A stretch of DNA of 64,000 bases from the NCBI RefSeq assembly GCF_950023065.1, contig NC_088681.1, positions 49,944,836 through 50,008,835 of the forward strand. Direction: 5' to 3'. How positions within the stretch are numbered: the first letter of the stretch is position 1; every line of letters starts with the position of its first letter. The stretch comes from Planococcus citri. Taxonomy: Eukaryota > Arthropoda > Insecta > Hemiptera > Pseudococcidae. A model generated the notes under the pieces. That model did no database searches and was not told the origin of the DNA. It worked only from the letters and a program-made list of their open reading frames with translations. A program made the position numbers and the translations under genes. Positions 1-14,100 of the stretch are shown piece by piece.

Positions 1-462
1 GAACTTGAACCTATTAGATATGTAGATACTCCTTCTCGTAGTCGTATAAGCACCTGCGATATTAAAATAAGTTGAGCAATTTACACAAAGTAGCTAGGTA
101 TAGATATTTATTTGAAAAATATATTTTTCCAATGATAGAGCACTTTATAGGCTATTTTAGATATTTGTTTCCTTCCATCGACATAAAATATTCATCTAGG
201 TAGATGCTAGGTGCTTATTTTAAATATTTTTTTCGCTGATCTCTTTTACGTTGTCTGAAAATTGCAAGAGGTTGTTTGTCTTCTTGGTCTTCACCATCTT
301 TCTGGGGAATTTTTCGCTTCGGTTCCTCAGTTATGCATCGACCTTTCCAACACATACATGTTTCCAACTTTTGGTGTTTGACTATATGGTACCAAAAACC
401 AAAACGAAATAGATTTTTATTACATTAAAGTACTATACGAGTAAGTTAAGTAAGTAGGTACG
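1..462. other. Intergenic or intronic DNA, nothing recognised
   Basis: AT-rich unique sequence. If the secreted-protein exon ends at 504, this is its first intron. No convincing exon was seen. Confidence 0.4.
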
Positions 463-503
463 TTATTTAATGATGAAATTATCGAAAATCTGACACGACT
501 CAC

Positions 504-771
504 CTTCCCATTGGAAATAACAGTCGACTTCGCATTTTGTTGCTACTAGACTGCCTTCAGTGACAGGAACAAGGTAGCATTCTTTCAGTATAGAATAATT
601 CTCGTTACAGGATTGGGTACATTTGTTGAATTTTCGCAAAGGCCATATTCTTGATGATGGTTTTTTATTAAAACCGAAATGCGATTCGAGGGGTGGAATT
701 TCCAAGGTCGATTCGACACCGAAAATTGAAACACAAACGTATAATAGAACAGGGACTGCGAATAAAATCAT
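504..771 (-). CDS. Secreted cysteine-rich protein, first exon (partial gene)
   Basis: The ATG at 769-771 opens a frame beginning with a clear signal peptide (MILFAVPVLLYVCVSIFGVES, cleavage near residue 21). The mature part has Cys51, 55, 65, 80 and 84. The frame could run on to a stop at 463-465, giving 102 residues with a sixth Cys at 93 (spacing C-X3-C-X9-C-X14-C-X3-C-X8-C). However, a strong donor AAG/GTGAGT lies at 504/503, so I favour an exon ending at 504 and continuing left of the window. I do not recognise the family. The spacing suggests a small disulfide-stabilised extracellular protein, such as an inhibitor-like or binding domain, but that is inference. The gene lies downstream of ABCH on the same strand with its own start, so it is an independent gene. 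Confidence 0.5.
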
Positions 772-1089
772 GGTAATTTCTAAAACTCAAGTCATATGCG
801 GAAAAAACGTAGGTACACGTAGATTTATCACCAAGTCTAATTATAATTTGATGAGTTCTCCGTTCAGTAGAATGCATCGAGCTTCTGACGATCTCAACGA
901 TTTGTAAATATTTTTCTTAGGTGTGTTATTATTGATTCAGTTTTAATGGTGAAGTGTGTGAAAAAAAAGAAATAATGGATACTTCAAAAACACACTTGAA
1001 ATTTTGAAACGATTCTTTGAAAAATATTCATCTTTGTTTGCTATTTTTTTTAAAGTTCAGGTACATACAAGGCTTTAGCCTGATTGTCT

Positions 1090-1230
1090 ATTTTTTTTTG
1101 CTCTGAAATGCCAAATGAAGGCCATAGATGGAATGGAATTATTCTGTGGGTAAAATACTCTGGCTCTTCCCTTCTCTCTCTCAAAAAGTCTTCTTATCCA
1201 TGTGAATGAATAAATTCAAAAAAAAAAAAA
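1090..1230 (+). mobile_element. Probable 3' end of a poly-A-tailed retroelement
   Basis: A GC-richer stretch ends with a plus-strand AATAAA (1209-1214), then TTC and 13 A residues (1218-1230). This is the form of a 5'-truncated LINE or SINE tail inserted against the direction of the ABCH gene. No matching target duplication was found and the left boundary is a guess. Confidence 0.35.
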
Positions 1231-1248
1231 GAACTCGAATTATATAAT

Positions 1249-1902
1249 TTTATTAAATATTTGTACATTACTACAATATTTTACATTTTATCGATTCTCT
1301 CAACGATAATTAATCGATTGTCATGTCGATAAACAAACTTCACAATTATACCTACTCAATATTTACTATAAAATACTTGGAAAATATTATTATTCGTATA
1401 GACCTATAAATACTACATACGATAAAAACAAACTTACATAAATATCAAAAGCTCTTCGAGCGCGTATGAAATATTTTTATGGACGGCGCAATATGTGAAA
1501 TTTCCACCAATGGCCTCTCATCACTCGATATCTATACAGAGATCACATCATCTGGCAAGTCATCTTCTAATACATACTCACATGTAATACATATAGATAC
1601 TTGTTAGAACAACAGAGAGCACGTGCGAATGCCTGCGTACTCGACCTTAAATTATTAACGGAGAAAAAAAAAAAAGAAAACTCTACAATCTTAATAAACA
1701 TAATTTTGATAAAATTAAAAATAATAATATTAAATGACTAGGATTATTTTTTAAATATATACATCGAATGTACATTATCATAATATAGGTAGGTAAATTT
1801 ATCTAGAAATTTTTTATCACACGAGAAGGCACGTATTTCTTTTTTTAAAGTGGGAGACAAAAAAAAATTAGTCAGTCTATAGTATATTAGAGTTTGGCGG
1901 GC
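1249..1902 (-). other. ABCH 3'UTR with candidate poly(A) signal
   Basis: AT-rich non-coding sequence follows the stop. The first AATAAA I find on the minus strand is at 1249-1254, so a UTR of roughly 650 nt is plausible. No splice signals or open frame of interest are visible here. The exact cleavage point is not determinable. Confidence 0.4.
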
Positions 1903-2117
1903 TTAACCCTTTTTGAACTTGATTAAAAATATGCTGAAACCTAAAAATACAACGATCCATGTTACAGTCGAAAGGAAACCGATGTAGACAGTTGGTTTGT
2001 AAATTAACCATCCTCTGGCCATAATTGATCGCAATGATTCGGTGGAAAGGGTCAATGGTAGGAAGTAACTGATCACTCGTAAGATCACGTGCATACCTTC
2101 GATCGGCCAAATTATAC
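1903..2117 (-). CDS. ABCH exon 17 (last coding exon)
   Basis: Encodes residues 724-794, ending in a strong final membrane helix (VYIGFLSTVTWIVVFLGFSI) and a short basic tail ...KFKKG, then TAA. The acceptor is CATCCACAG. Confidence 0.96.
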
Positions 2118-5100
2118 CTGTGGATGTAGAAAACAAGAAATATACGTAGAGTGACTCGATCTATAGCAATTGTATCGAATATTAAAGTGAATGGAAGTGA
2201 ACGCTATCTACTTACCACATAACATTACGATTGGTAAGAAGCTTCCCAATGCCAGATAGGTGGCGTTTCGTTCGCTGTCTGTGACACAAGATACGACAAA
2301 ACCTGAAAAAAAAACAAAAATAATTAATCGATTATTTACCTTAACCCTAAGTTGAACAGTTTTTGAGAAAATGGATGAAAAATTAGAGTAATTTTCAAGT
2401 TGCTTGGATATTTACCGAAACACATTCCGCAAAGACCGGTTAATCCGAGTAATATGGATGCTGTGAGTAAACTACCCTGGATTGTTAATTTGAATGCTAA
2501 CGTCACACCGATTACAGCGATTGTTTGGATGATCATGATGAGGAATTGGCATGTCACGTGACCTAGAAGGACTTCGATACCGGTTACACCTGTAAAATGA
2601 CGTTATGTGTGAAAATTCAGTAAGCTGGTAAAAATTGCCTTGAGACTAGTACTTTTTTTGAGGAGGGAGGGGGGTCAGGGAGAGGGTTAATTCGTATTTT
2701 ACCTCTGAAAGATTGAAAATTTTAGGAGTGAGGTTGAAATTTATGACTGAGGTGATAAATTTTGAGTGACACTGCAAGAAAGATTGTCATTTGTTCATAA
2801 TTGTTTCACTGTTTGGCCAAAACGAGTCAGTGAATTTTACTTTATTAACAGCAATTTTTGCCCAACTTAAGGTAGCTGTTTCTCAAAAACTTTAGAGAAT
2901 TTTTGCATAATCTTACACAATTTTCATGTTTTTGTTTTTCAAAATTTTTGTTATTTTCAACAATTTTCATGCCATAGCTTATTTTTGCATTTTTATGCAA
3001 TTTTAAAGGTACATATTTATCAATTTTTTCTTGATTTTAAATATAATTTCTGTATGAATTTTACTGATTTTATTTTCTGATGTTGGCAGATTCTTGAGAA
3101 TCTAGTTTTTGGCAAATTTAATATCCACATGAATCTACTGGGATAGTACGGTAGTTTTTGAAAATGGATTTTGGATTTTACTGATTTTACTCAAAGAGAG
3201 GAGACTTTATTGTTTTGAAAGTTTGTGGTTGGAATCCAAAAAGTGTTTTAAAAAAGATTCAAAAAAACGTCCAAAAATCATATTTTTGAGAATTTTTCTA
3301 CTATTTTCAATAGTTGTTTTTCCGTCGTAGTTTTATATTTCTATCTTATCTTCCCATCTGAGGGGTGGGGGAGGGGTGGAGACAGATTACAAACATTCTC
3401 TAAGTGAAAAAAATCAACGTGACACGAATAATAATTTTTTGAAAATTTTATATTGATTTTCTTGACTTGTACAATTTTCTAAATTGATTTAATTTTGTGA
3501 TTTGTGTTTTTTTTTGCGATATTATTTATGTGTCATTTTGTTTTATTTCCTCTGGGTTTCATGCCAATTTTTCAAATTTTTTATTCATTTCAGAATATTT
3601 TTTGTTTTTTTATTAATTTTTTATAATATTTTATCCACTTTTTCTCGATTTTCAACAACTTGTCTGAATTAAACTGATTTTTGAAAAACTTTAATTAATT
3701 TTGTTGCTATTTTATGCGTTATTTTATTTTTTTACAAAACTTTGTGGCCACTATCTGACCACGTTTTTTTCACTTGTGACTTCTTGTTTTATGTCCTCTG
3801 ATTTTCATGTAGATTTTTCAAACGTTTCAAAATTTTTATTGCATTTTTATCAAATTTTTATGATATTTTATCTATTTTTTCTCAATTTTCAACAATTTTT
3901 GTGAATTAAACTGAATTTTTTGGAAAAGTTTAAGTGAACTTTTCAAACATTTTAGAATTTTATTTGCGTTTTTATTAATTTTTTATGATATTTTATCCAC
4001 TTTTTCTTAATTTTCAACAATTTGTGTGAATTAAACTGAATTTTTTGGAAAATTTCAAGTGAATTTTTCAAACATTTCAGAATTTTATTTGCATTTTTAT
4101 TAATTTCTTATGATATTTTATCAACTTTTTCTCAATTTTCAACAATTTGTGTGAATTAACTGAATTTAAAAAAAAATTTTAAATCATATTTTTCTTGGTC
4201 TTTTATGCGATATTTTATTGTTTTACCTACGAAGCTTCGTTGCCACTCGATCTGTCAACGTTTTTTCCATTGAATGGTTTTTGTGTTAATTTTTCCAATT
4301 TTTATAGTTCATTTAATTTTTTTTTTAATCTTATAGATATTTTGCGTAATTTTCCCAAACATTGGCATATTTTTTATTATAGATTAAATAAGTTTCATTT
4401 TTTTTTTTTTGTTTAGATTTTCGAGAATTCTTATGTCAGTTTTTTTAATCTGCAATTTTAACAAAATTTTGTTGGTTTTTTTACGTTTTAGTTCATTTTA
4501 GAAATTTTTATGAATGAGTATTTTGTTTAATTTTCGCAAAGTTCGGTATATTTTTTTTATTATTCTTGAAAGTTTTTATGGCAATTTTTTATGTGTTTTC
4601 TAGTTTAAGAAGTTTGGCCCCGATTTTCACAGAATTACCCAAATTATTGAGTAATAATGCAACATTAGCTAATTTATCATAAATTTTACAAAAATATCAG
4701 CTTCTGTCATTTTACGAGTATTTTGCTATGATGTTAATTTTGAGCAATTTTTAGATCGTTTTATGTGATTTTAGTAATATTTTATTGATTAATGTTTTAC
4801 TTTTATTGCTTTTTTTTGTGGATTTTTTTAGTTTTTTAAATTTTTGATCAAGTTTTTCAATGTTGTGTACATTTTCTCTTTTTTATTTTTTTTGTGAAAT
4901 TTTTTATTGATCTTTCATTGATTTGAGAACATTTTCACATCCTTTGATAAATTTCGATGGTGTTTTATCTTCTTTTTTTTCATTTTTCAATCATTTTTAT
5001 GTAATTTTTACTCATTTTTTAATTATTTCTAGAAATTTTGTTCGTGTTTTACGAAATCTTTTTGATATTTCCCAAAACTTGAACTCTTTTTTGTAAATTT

Positions 5101-8100
5101 TTCGTCGTTTTCTATGACTTTTGTTGAACTTTTGGTAAGTTTTTGAATTTGCGCTTCATAGTTCATTTTCATTGACTTTTATGTAAATTTAACTAATGTT
5201 TTATGTTTTTTGCATTTTAAAATAATTTTTGAAATATTTTTATGACAATTTTACCAATTTTCTTCAAGTTTTACTTCAAGTTTTGTGCTATAATTTTGAA
5301 ACTTCACAATATAATAATTTAAGTATTTTTCTGACAAATTATTTTTTTTTGACAATCATTTTAACGTTAATTTTGCAATTTTTTTTGCAGTTTTATGGAT
5401 GTCTTTTTCTTCTTGGCACGATTTTCGTAATGTTTCCAGAAGAATTCTCACTCCAATTTTGGTGAATTTCTTCGAGTTTCAGGTAATTTTTCATGAATTT
5501 TACGAAATTTTTGAAAGTCTATTTTTACTTTATGTTCAACTATTTTTGTGCCAATTTTGCCTCATTGATACCAACTTGACACTAATTTTTATCGATCTGG
5601 GAAATTTTCGCGATATTGCTAATTTTGACTGAAGATTTGGTTTTAATAAGAACGCCTTCAAGGTGTCGTGTTATGCATGCTAACTTCGGTGGTGTTTAAG
5701 TTGCCTAATCAGTTCGCCGTGTATATCAAATTTACTCCGACGTATCTAATTTGAACATTACGTAGGATGATGTTGCTAATAGCGAATACGAGCTAATTTA
5801 CGATGCTAACGTGACAAATAAGAAACGAATTATAATTAGAATCGTACCAGAGACTAAACTTCTTTCTAATATTCCTTCGTTTCGTTCGATCAACATGGCA
5901 CCCGAGGTTAATGCTACGGCTAAGAAGAAAATAATCCTGGAAAAAAATGTCGATTCCAGTATAAAATAAAAATACCACTAAGAAATTGGAATTAAGTAAT
6001 CTGCTATTTAAAAAAAAAAAACGATCCTTACGTCAACATGACTCCTGGAGCAGCGAAATCGGTGAAGTTAGGAACCACTGGTCCGTATATGGGTCGATTA
6101 AACTAGCGAAAAAAATAATTTACGCGAATTAATTATAAATTAGGGCATTGTTTAATGATTCAGTTGAGTGATTCGAGTGCTTACTTGGACTGGACTCAAG
6201 AGTCTAGGATCAAATCCGCATGATATGGCTAATCTACGAGAGAATTCATTCAAAGCGTCGTTCAAGTCTCTTTGCAACAGTAACGAAATTTGTTGATCTG
6301 TGGAAAAATACAAAGTAGATAATTCATTAATTTACCTAGAAATGGATATCAAAGGAGGAGGGTGTGGAGAGGAGGTTGGGAATCCGATTAACTTACTGGA
6401 TTGATCCAACCAGACGTGGACTTCGCTGGAAGTTAAAGTGTTAAGATCCATTTCTCTGCCATTGTCGTATCTTTTGTACAAAGCTGCGGTGAAATTACGT
6501 GGAAATTCCAACACTACCCAAGCTTTTCCTTTACGAACCGCTTGTTTGGCTTCTTCGACTGTATCGTAGTTAGTCTATCAAATTATATACGTTAAAGATT
6601 ATTAAATATTTAAATCATTCGGTACGGCGAGATGGTTTTTTTGAGCAATATACATACCAGAGATTGTTTTTTCTTCCGAAGTATGCTCAAATACTGACAA
6701 CTGAGATTATTGACCATACACTGCGGTCTAGGGCAATCCGAAGGATTAGTCGAGTTTATCTGATCATCACATATTTGCGGTATGAGGTAAGTAGAGTTCC
6801 AGGTGCAATTTGGATTATTAGTGCCGATTTCGTGATTAACAATAGCCATAGGCAAACCAACCGGATCTTTACCGATGGATAAGCAAAACAATATGATTTG
6901 AAAAACTGGTAATCCCATTATGAATAACATGATTCTGAAAATAACCAGAATCTATTATTAATACACGTATACGTAAGGTGTAAGTAAGTATATGTACTTA
7001 TGTGCAATAAACTCGAACAGTGTGCCTTATTAGAAATATAGATAGGTAGGTAACTGTTGTTCAAAAGTACCATAATAAATAATGTACTAAAAATACATTC
7101 GTCATCGCGAGTGAATTTCCCATTCTGACAATGAGAATTTTTTTTACGCAAGAGTCAATTTTATAATTCATTAAGCGGTGTAGGTATTTCAATATAAAAT
7201 GCATTCGAGATCCGAGCAAACCGGTTAGGTACTCGTACTTATATCGAACCTTGAAGTGATTTAAGGAAATACTTACGCTACGTTTCGCCACATCCATAGG
7301 AAATTTTTCCATATTAATGCTTTCATGTGATTGCCGTCGAATATAGTCAAGCGTTCTGATAGAGTTCGTTCTATGTCGTCATCTGGTGGTAGATCTAGAG
7401 TTTGGACTTGCTGTGTGAGGAACAAGTAGGAATTTTAAAATGAGCTCTGATTCTTGAGCCAGAAAAAAAATTGATAGATGGGAAAATTTCTTACTCTTTC
7501 GTTAGAGATGGATATAGATTTTCTTTTGCTGATCGAAGGAGGTCCGATTGTTTCACCGAATTCGCCACTGATTTCGGAATTCGTGTCGAAAGCCATGTTC
7601 ACAGCGCCTTGTAATGGGATTTCCTGCACGGATCAGAGGTAAATGGAGATTTAGGAGGTGATTTGATGATACTGAAGAGTCAAGTATGAAAAATACTTAC
7701 AGGAACACTGATTGCTGCGGTGACATCGTGTAGAATACTGCTACGCCTGCGTTTTCCTCGATTTTGTATTATGCTGAGTTTAAGAAAGACATCTTCTAAG
7801 CTATCGCTGTTGTATTTTTGGAGCAAATCGTTCGGTGATTCTTCGGCTAATAGGCGACCTCCTCTCATGAGACCGATCTGAAACGGAAGATTTTGCTCAA
7901 TTAATAAAGATAGATGAACAGTTTTACTGGAAGAAAAAGAAATGTGGATATCAAAATGGATCGAGATACGAGTATTGATGTATCGTTATCTCAGCTCCAT
8001 TTTGGTGAAATATTTGCTCTAGAAACGTACTCGAGAATTCAAGAAAGTGTCGCAAAATTGAAAACTAATCGTTTTTGAAAATATTATCAAAGCTTCCATA

Positions 8101-11100
8101 CACCTTGAGAAATGCTCATAAAATTTAAGACACCAACTAACTACAAAAAAGGCGAGATTTTCTCTAAAAAAAAAATTGAAGAATGGATTTGATTTTGTGG
8201 GGTCTGATTTTGTTGGACGTAGGTTTGTTGAGTTTGGGCTCCCTGAGCTTGGATTTTCAAATGAATTTTGTTTTGTTGGACATGGATTTGTTGGGCTTGA
8301 GCGATTTGAGCTTTTGGGCTTGAATTTGTTCGACTTGAGGATGTTGAACAGGATTTGCTTAGGTTTGTTGTTGGATTTGGATTAATAGAGACGAAACCAA
8401 AAAGGAGGCAGAGTGCAGTTTGCCCCCCCCCCCCCTAGGGAAAGTGAGCAAATTCGTCTTTTTTGGTAGAATTCGGCAAAGTTGGCATTTTACCAACTTC
8501 GATCTGGATAGCAAATAAAAACAACTGAATAAATTATCACAATACATCGTTGAGAGTTCATGAAAATTTTCAACTGTTTAGAACAGCTTAAAAATGCCAA
8601 CTGACGACAAGATTGAAATTTTTCAAAAAAATGTTGAAAAATTGACTATAAAAAACAGCAAATTTTTTATCACTTTTTGAACTTTTTCAGGAAAATTGAA
8701 AAATTGGCAGATGTTATGATGTTGATAAAATTATGAAAAATTGTTCAAACGTTGTTGGGGGGGGGGGCTTAAAAATTAACTGAATTCAAAATATTCGTCA
8801 AATGTTAAAGCAGTAAAATTTATATTACGAATTTCAAAATTTTAAAAATTCCAAGAGTGGAAAAATTGACTTCTCATTTTTAGAAATACCTACGTAAAAT
8901 CTTGTTCCAAATTGAAATTTCTAAAAACTGCTATTAAGATTTAAAAAGCAAATATTATCGTTTTTTTACTTCTCGAAATACAAATTTTTGATTTTCAGAT
9001 TCATAATTGAAATTTCCAAAAAAAAAAAATCATCATTCAATTTCAAAAATTTTGAATCCAAAAATTATTAGACTAAAATCCTTTCATAAAAAACACAGAA
9101 AATGAAGCTTTTTTACCTTTCGAAGTAGAAATTTCCTAAAACTTTTGCCCTTGCTTTGCTCAGACCTGTTTGCTTTTCTGCCTCACAATAATTATAATTT
9201 TCAAAACAAAAATAATTCGAATTCTAAAATTTTCAAGTTGAAAAAATATATTGACTAAACTCCTTATAAATAAAAAATATAGTTTTTTATTTTTTGAAAT
9301 TTTACCTTGTCTTTAGGCTCATGATGCAAAAAAGACAGTTATAACATGATACTTTCAACTTTGTATGCTTTTATCTTTTCGCAATTTCTAGAAAATTTAC
9401 TTTAAAAATCTGAATGATTATCATCAAATAATTTTAAAGCATTATGCGCAAAGTTTACACAATTTCAAGGATTTTTCAAGGCCTTTGAATGAATTTTTTG
9501 TTGTTTTCACTCATTTCATTACATGTTTTCGGGTCATTCAACCAATTTTGCTACTTTTTGGTAATTTTTACATTTGGAACATTTTTTCAACTTTTAAATA
9601 AAGCAATAAACACTTTTATAAAAAAATTATTTCAACTTGATGTGAATTGAGTTTCAACCTATTTTAATAGGTTTTTGTTGTTTCAAATCATTATAAACTC
9701 GTGTGCCTTTTTGCAAAGTTTTTATGCAATTTTAATATTGCTCCTTAGTCCTTATCGCTTCTAGTCCATTTTCACAACATTTTAAGGTATTTTTATTCAA
9801 TATGTTTGTCATTTTCAAGAATTTTGAAGAATTTTTACATAATTGTAGGGCTATTTACATACGTAATTTGTCGGTACTTTCTGCAATTTGTGAGGAATTT
9901 ATCGTTTCAAATGTTTTTTCAACTAGTTCGATGATTCAAATGCTATTTTCAATCAATCAGTTTTACTGTAAATTTTTGTGTTGAGAAGCTTTTACAGCTT
10001 TTGGAATACTAAGAACAATCTTCTCGAAACTAAGGATATTTCAACGACTTTTATATTCTTTTGAAGAATTCTTATAGTCAAACTGCTGTTTTGGGTATTT
10101 TTAATGATCTTTTACGATGACAGGGTGTCTTAACACTCCTATTTATCCTACAAAAGTCCTTTTTTTGCCTATGACACCTTTTTGTACTTTTAGTGTCCTT
10201 TTTTTCAACAATTTTATCCAAAAGTCCTTTTTTTTCAAAATAACTTTTTCAAATTTTCAATTTTTTCCCCTTTTTTCCGAAATTTTGAACTTGTAGAAAA
10301 GGGCTCATTTGTCGACTTTTTTAGAACTTGAATAACACATTTTTGTGAGCTTCTGCCCTCGATTCGCTCGGTCTATTTGCTCTTCTTTTTCCTCATCAGT
10401 GACTTATTGTTCAAATTCAAGAAATGTTCAAAGTTTGAATCAGAAAAATAAACTCCTCCTTCCTACAGATTTTTTTTACTTCCCAGCAAAACATGAAATT
10501 TTGAAATCAAAACTTTTAACCTTGCTTCACTCGGGTTTGTTTGCTTTTCTTTTTCAAGTTTGAATATTTTCTTTTCTTTTTTTTTTTTTGAATTGGAGTG
10601 TTGACTCATCATTCAAATTTTCAAGATTTTGTAGCAAAATATGGGTAGCTTATTGCACAAAAAAACATCGTTTTCATATCTCTCAAAATACTGAATTTCT
10701 AAAGCTTTTGCCCTCGCTTCGCTCGGGCCCCTTAGCTTTTCTTTTTCCAGTTTTAAATTTTCAAAAAAAAAATCATAATTCAAATTTTTAAATTTTGAAG
10801 CAAAACACGAATAATTTGTCACACATACAAACATCGTTTTTGTATCTCTCGAACTTGAAATGATGATTTTAGAGGGCTTTTGCCCTCGCTTTGCTCGGGT
10901 CCGTTAGCTTTTCTTTTTCGGATTTAAGATTTCCAAAAAAAATAATTATTCGAATTTCAAAATTTTGAAGCAAAATAATATGTATACTTGTACTTAGTAA
11001 CTCATCACACAAGATAACATAATTTTTTATATCTCCCAAAATACCTTCCAATTTTTGAGAGCTTTTGCCCTCGCTTCGCCAGGGCCAGTTTGTTTCTCTT

Positions 11101-14100
11101 TTCCTTAATTAATAATAAATTCCGAACTTGAAGGAGAAATCTCGCCCACCCCCTCCCCCTGTTAAAAAATCCCAAGTGTTCAAAAACTGTCCTGTTAAAA
11201 GTCCTGCGAAAATTCCTTTGGCTAAAAACTTGAATAAAAATTTTGAACCTCCCAGTCCCACCTTGAAAAAATTTTTGACCCCCCCCCCTACACCTCAAAA
11301 AATTCCATAAGTGCTCGAAAAATGACCTGCTGAAAATCCTACTAAAAGTCCTGTTTGAGTCCATTTTTTTCATTTTGAAATTTTGTTAGACACCCTGGAT
11401 GATTGATTTTAAAAATCTTTTTCAGTCAGAGCATTTTGCTTGATGAAGTTTTTGACTCTGTTAGTCACAAGTAGATACTATTTTGATATTTCAACAACTT
11501 TTGGATTCTTTTGAACAATTTTTCAGTCAATTCCATCCCTTCTCGACTGTCGTGAATTTTTAGTCATTTTTTTTAGCTCATTTAAAAACACTTCAACGCA
11601 AGTTCACTAATTATTGGAAAAATGTAACTTAAGCAATTTTTGTCGAACTTTTTAGGACGGTGATTTTTTGTCATTTTCATTTTTTAACCAAGTTTTGTAG
11701 CATTTGGAGAAATTTTTTGAGAATTTGACCATTTTTTTTTTAAATTCTTTGTCGTAGTAAAATATTATTACGAGAATCAGCTAGAATCATTTCAAAACTT
11801 TAAAGCCAAGTGGAGTTATGAAGAGAGACGAAAATGCTTTAAAAATTAAAAACACTCCGTGTGATTTTTACAATACCTACACAAAATTTTCCCTGCTAAA
11901 AACTCGATCTAGCTTGAGCGAATTTTTAAAAAATTACGTAAACTTAATTTTTTAACGATTTTCTATTCCATTATTACGCATTATTTGTATAGAGACGAAG
12001 ACTTGACCAACATGACATATCTCATTTCCTGTGCCCTTCGTACGCATTCTTTGCGCACAAGCTAAACGATAAATTAAATATATACCTTTTAGACGAACGC
12101 AACATCCTGTCCATTCGTACAGCTACTCGTAGGTACGACTACGAGTAGATCAAAGTGCCCTAAAACTTTCAAATCACGAGACAGAGTTGCCATTAAATTC
12201 CAATCTCAGCTTGAGACAATAATGAGGAAATTCATTCATTCGCGAATGCTGTAGCTGGAGTTCATGCAATCGATGATAACATCGCTATGGACGACGAACC
12301 TCGTTCTTTACCGCAGCCAAGAGATAAGATAAAAACAGATCATTCTCGCGCTTCGTAGCTAGGTATAGTTCGTAGAATTAGTACAATTGTTCTCTTCTAA
12401 GCGACGATTAGAACCGAACGACACCATAATCTATTGAGAATTTCAAGTACCTAGTGCCATATTTAATTATTCTTTGGATTATCTCTTATGTATACGTATT
12501 GGGCACACAGGTGCCGAAGTCTGAGCTATAGTATTGAAAAGAGCGGTTTGAGAAGTTAACAGGTTGATGAATGTGAACAGGATAGGCTCGATTTGTACCT
12601 TAAACAACATCGTATAATCGTGCCTCTAAAAATGTATCGAGCAAAAAAAAATGTAATCGCAACCGAATTGAGGTGTTTTTCCTCATCATTTCGACTTGTT
12701 TGTAGGTATATAGGTGCCTATTAGAAGTTTGAAAAAAAAAGTGTAATAAATTTTTATTCGTTCCGTTAAAATGAACTTCATCGTGGGTACCTGATTACCT
12801 TGACATGGCTGAAATGAGACAGTATAATTTCGGTCACACAATTGCAAGATTAAAAATACTCGTACGTATTTCCAAATTTGTAAAAAATCATCCATTTCCA
12901 GTACCATTATCGCGAGTATAAGATCAGATGACAAATACCCACGTCAAACAGATTTGTGAATGGGCCGTGTGACGTCATCGCGATGACGTATTTGAAAATA
13001 AGAGTTAATCTTTTACACGAAAGAAAGAAAAAACACGGGTATAGAAAAAAAGTTGTAATTCATAGATTTTAACCAGGAAATTCCTACCTCACCCGTGTCT
13101 AGTCAAAATTACTAGGAAACGATTACGCTGGTTAGGTATGGCTGAAGAAAAAAAAACATACAACTGTCTAATTTTATTTTAATTAACGAAAAGTGAGGCT
13201 TATAATATGTCTAAATATTTACGACGCGAGTTGTATTTCATGAATTGAAATTGACGAGGAGACGAAGCTGAGTGGCGCGGATATGCTTTCATGTCAGTGT
13301 AACACTGTAACAAGTTCAATGTTGAATAACATCTTTGTCGACTAACAGAAGATCGCCGTGCAACATGTCAAGGTGAAGTGTATCAATGCATGTGCACACA
13401 GTGTACTACCTTGGTGGGTTTTACGTATACATCTCGATGTCTGTGGAAACCTCAATTTTGAGAATCTTGTTTTTTTAGGAGTCGAATTTTTCTAAAATTT
13501 TGCTGTGAATTACTCGATGGATTTTTCAAATTTTTTTCAACTTTTGGAGGGTTCTTTTTTTATTGATATTACTTTCAGTGTCGAGTTTTTGAGTATCAAA
13601 AAATAATTTTTTTATTCGACTTTTTTCACGAGTTTCAAGATTGAATTCTGAACCTGAGGTATATTCCAGAAACCTCTTTCACTGTTTGAAAATGATCTGC
13701 ATGAATTTATTCGTTTATTTGAGGAATGATTACGTGATTTACTTACGATTAGAAGTGAATCGTTTGCAGAACAAGGACAAATTACTCAAAACTGGTTCAG
13801 TTGCTTGAAAATGTGCAATGATACTTGAAAAATGCCAATTTTCGTTCTCCATGAAATCTTCAATTTCCAAAAAATTTTGATTTTGGATGTTTTGAAAAGA
13901 GTGAGGAGGACACAGTGTTCGATTTTTTTGTGATCCAAGAAAGCAGCACAAAAAAGTTTGTTTCTTTTCAGTGGGAGTGTGAACGTAGTCAAAGATTGTG
14001 TAATTTTTTTGGCAATCTGGTAAAAATTTGAAAAAGTTATGAAAGTTATGTATTAAATCATGGTCGGGGGAGGGGGGAGTAAATCGTACATACATAGAGG

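Noticed and set aside
8424..8436. Long C-run (and G-runs at 8757, 14300, 27601, 50044, 51180)
   Set aside because: Homopolymers only. Some may carry length errors from sequencing and they mark no feature.
11128..11373. Proline-rich (plus) and Arg/Phe-rich (minus) overlapping frames
   Set aside because: They arise from C-rich homopolymer stretches in degenerate repeat DNA.
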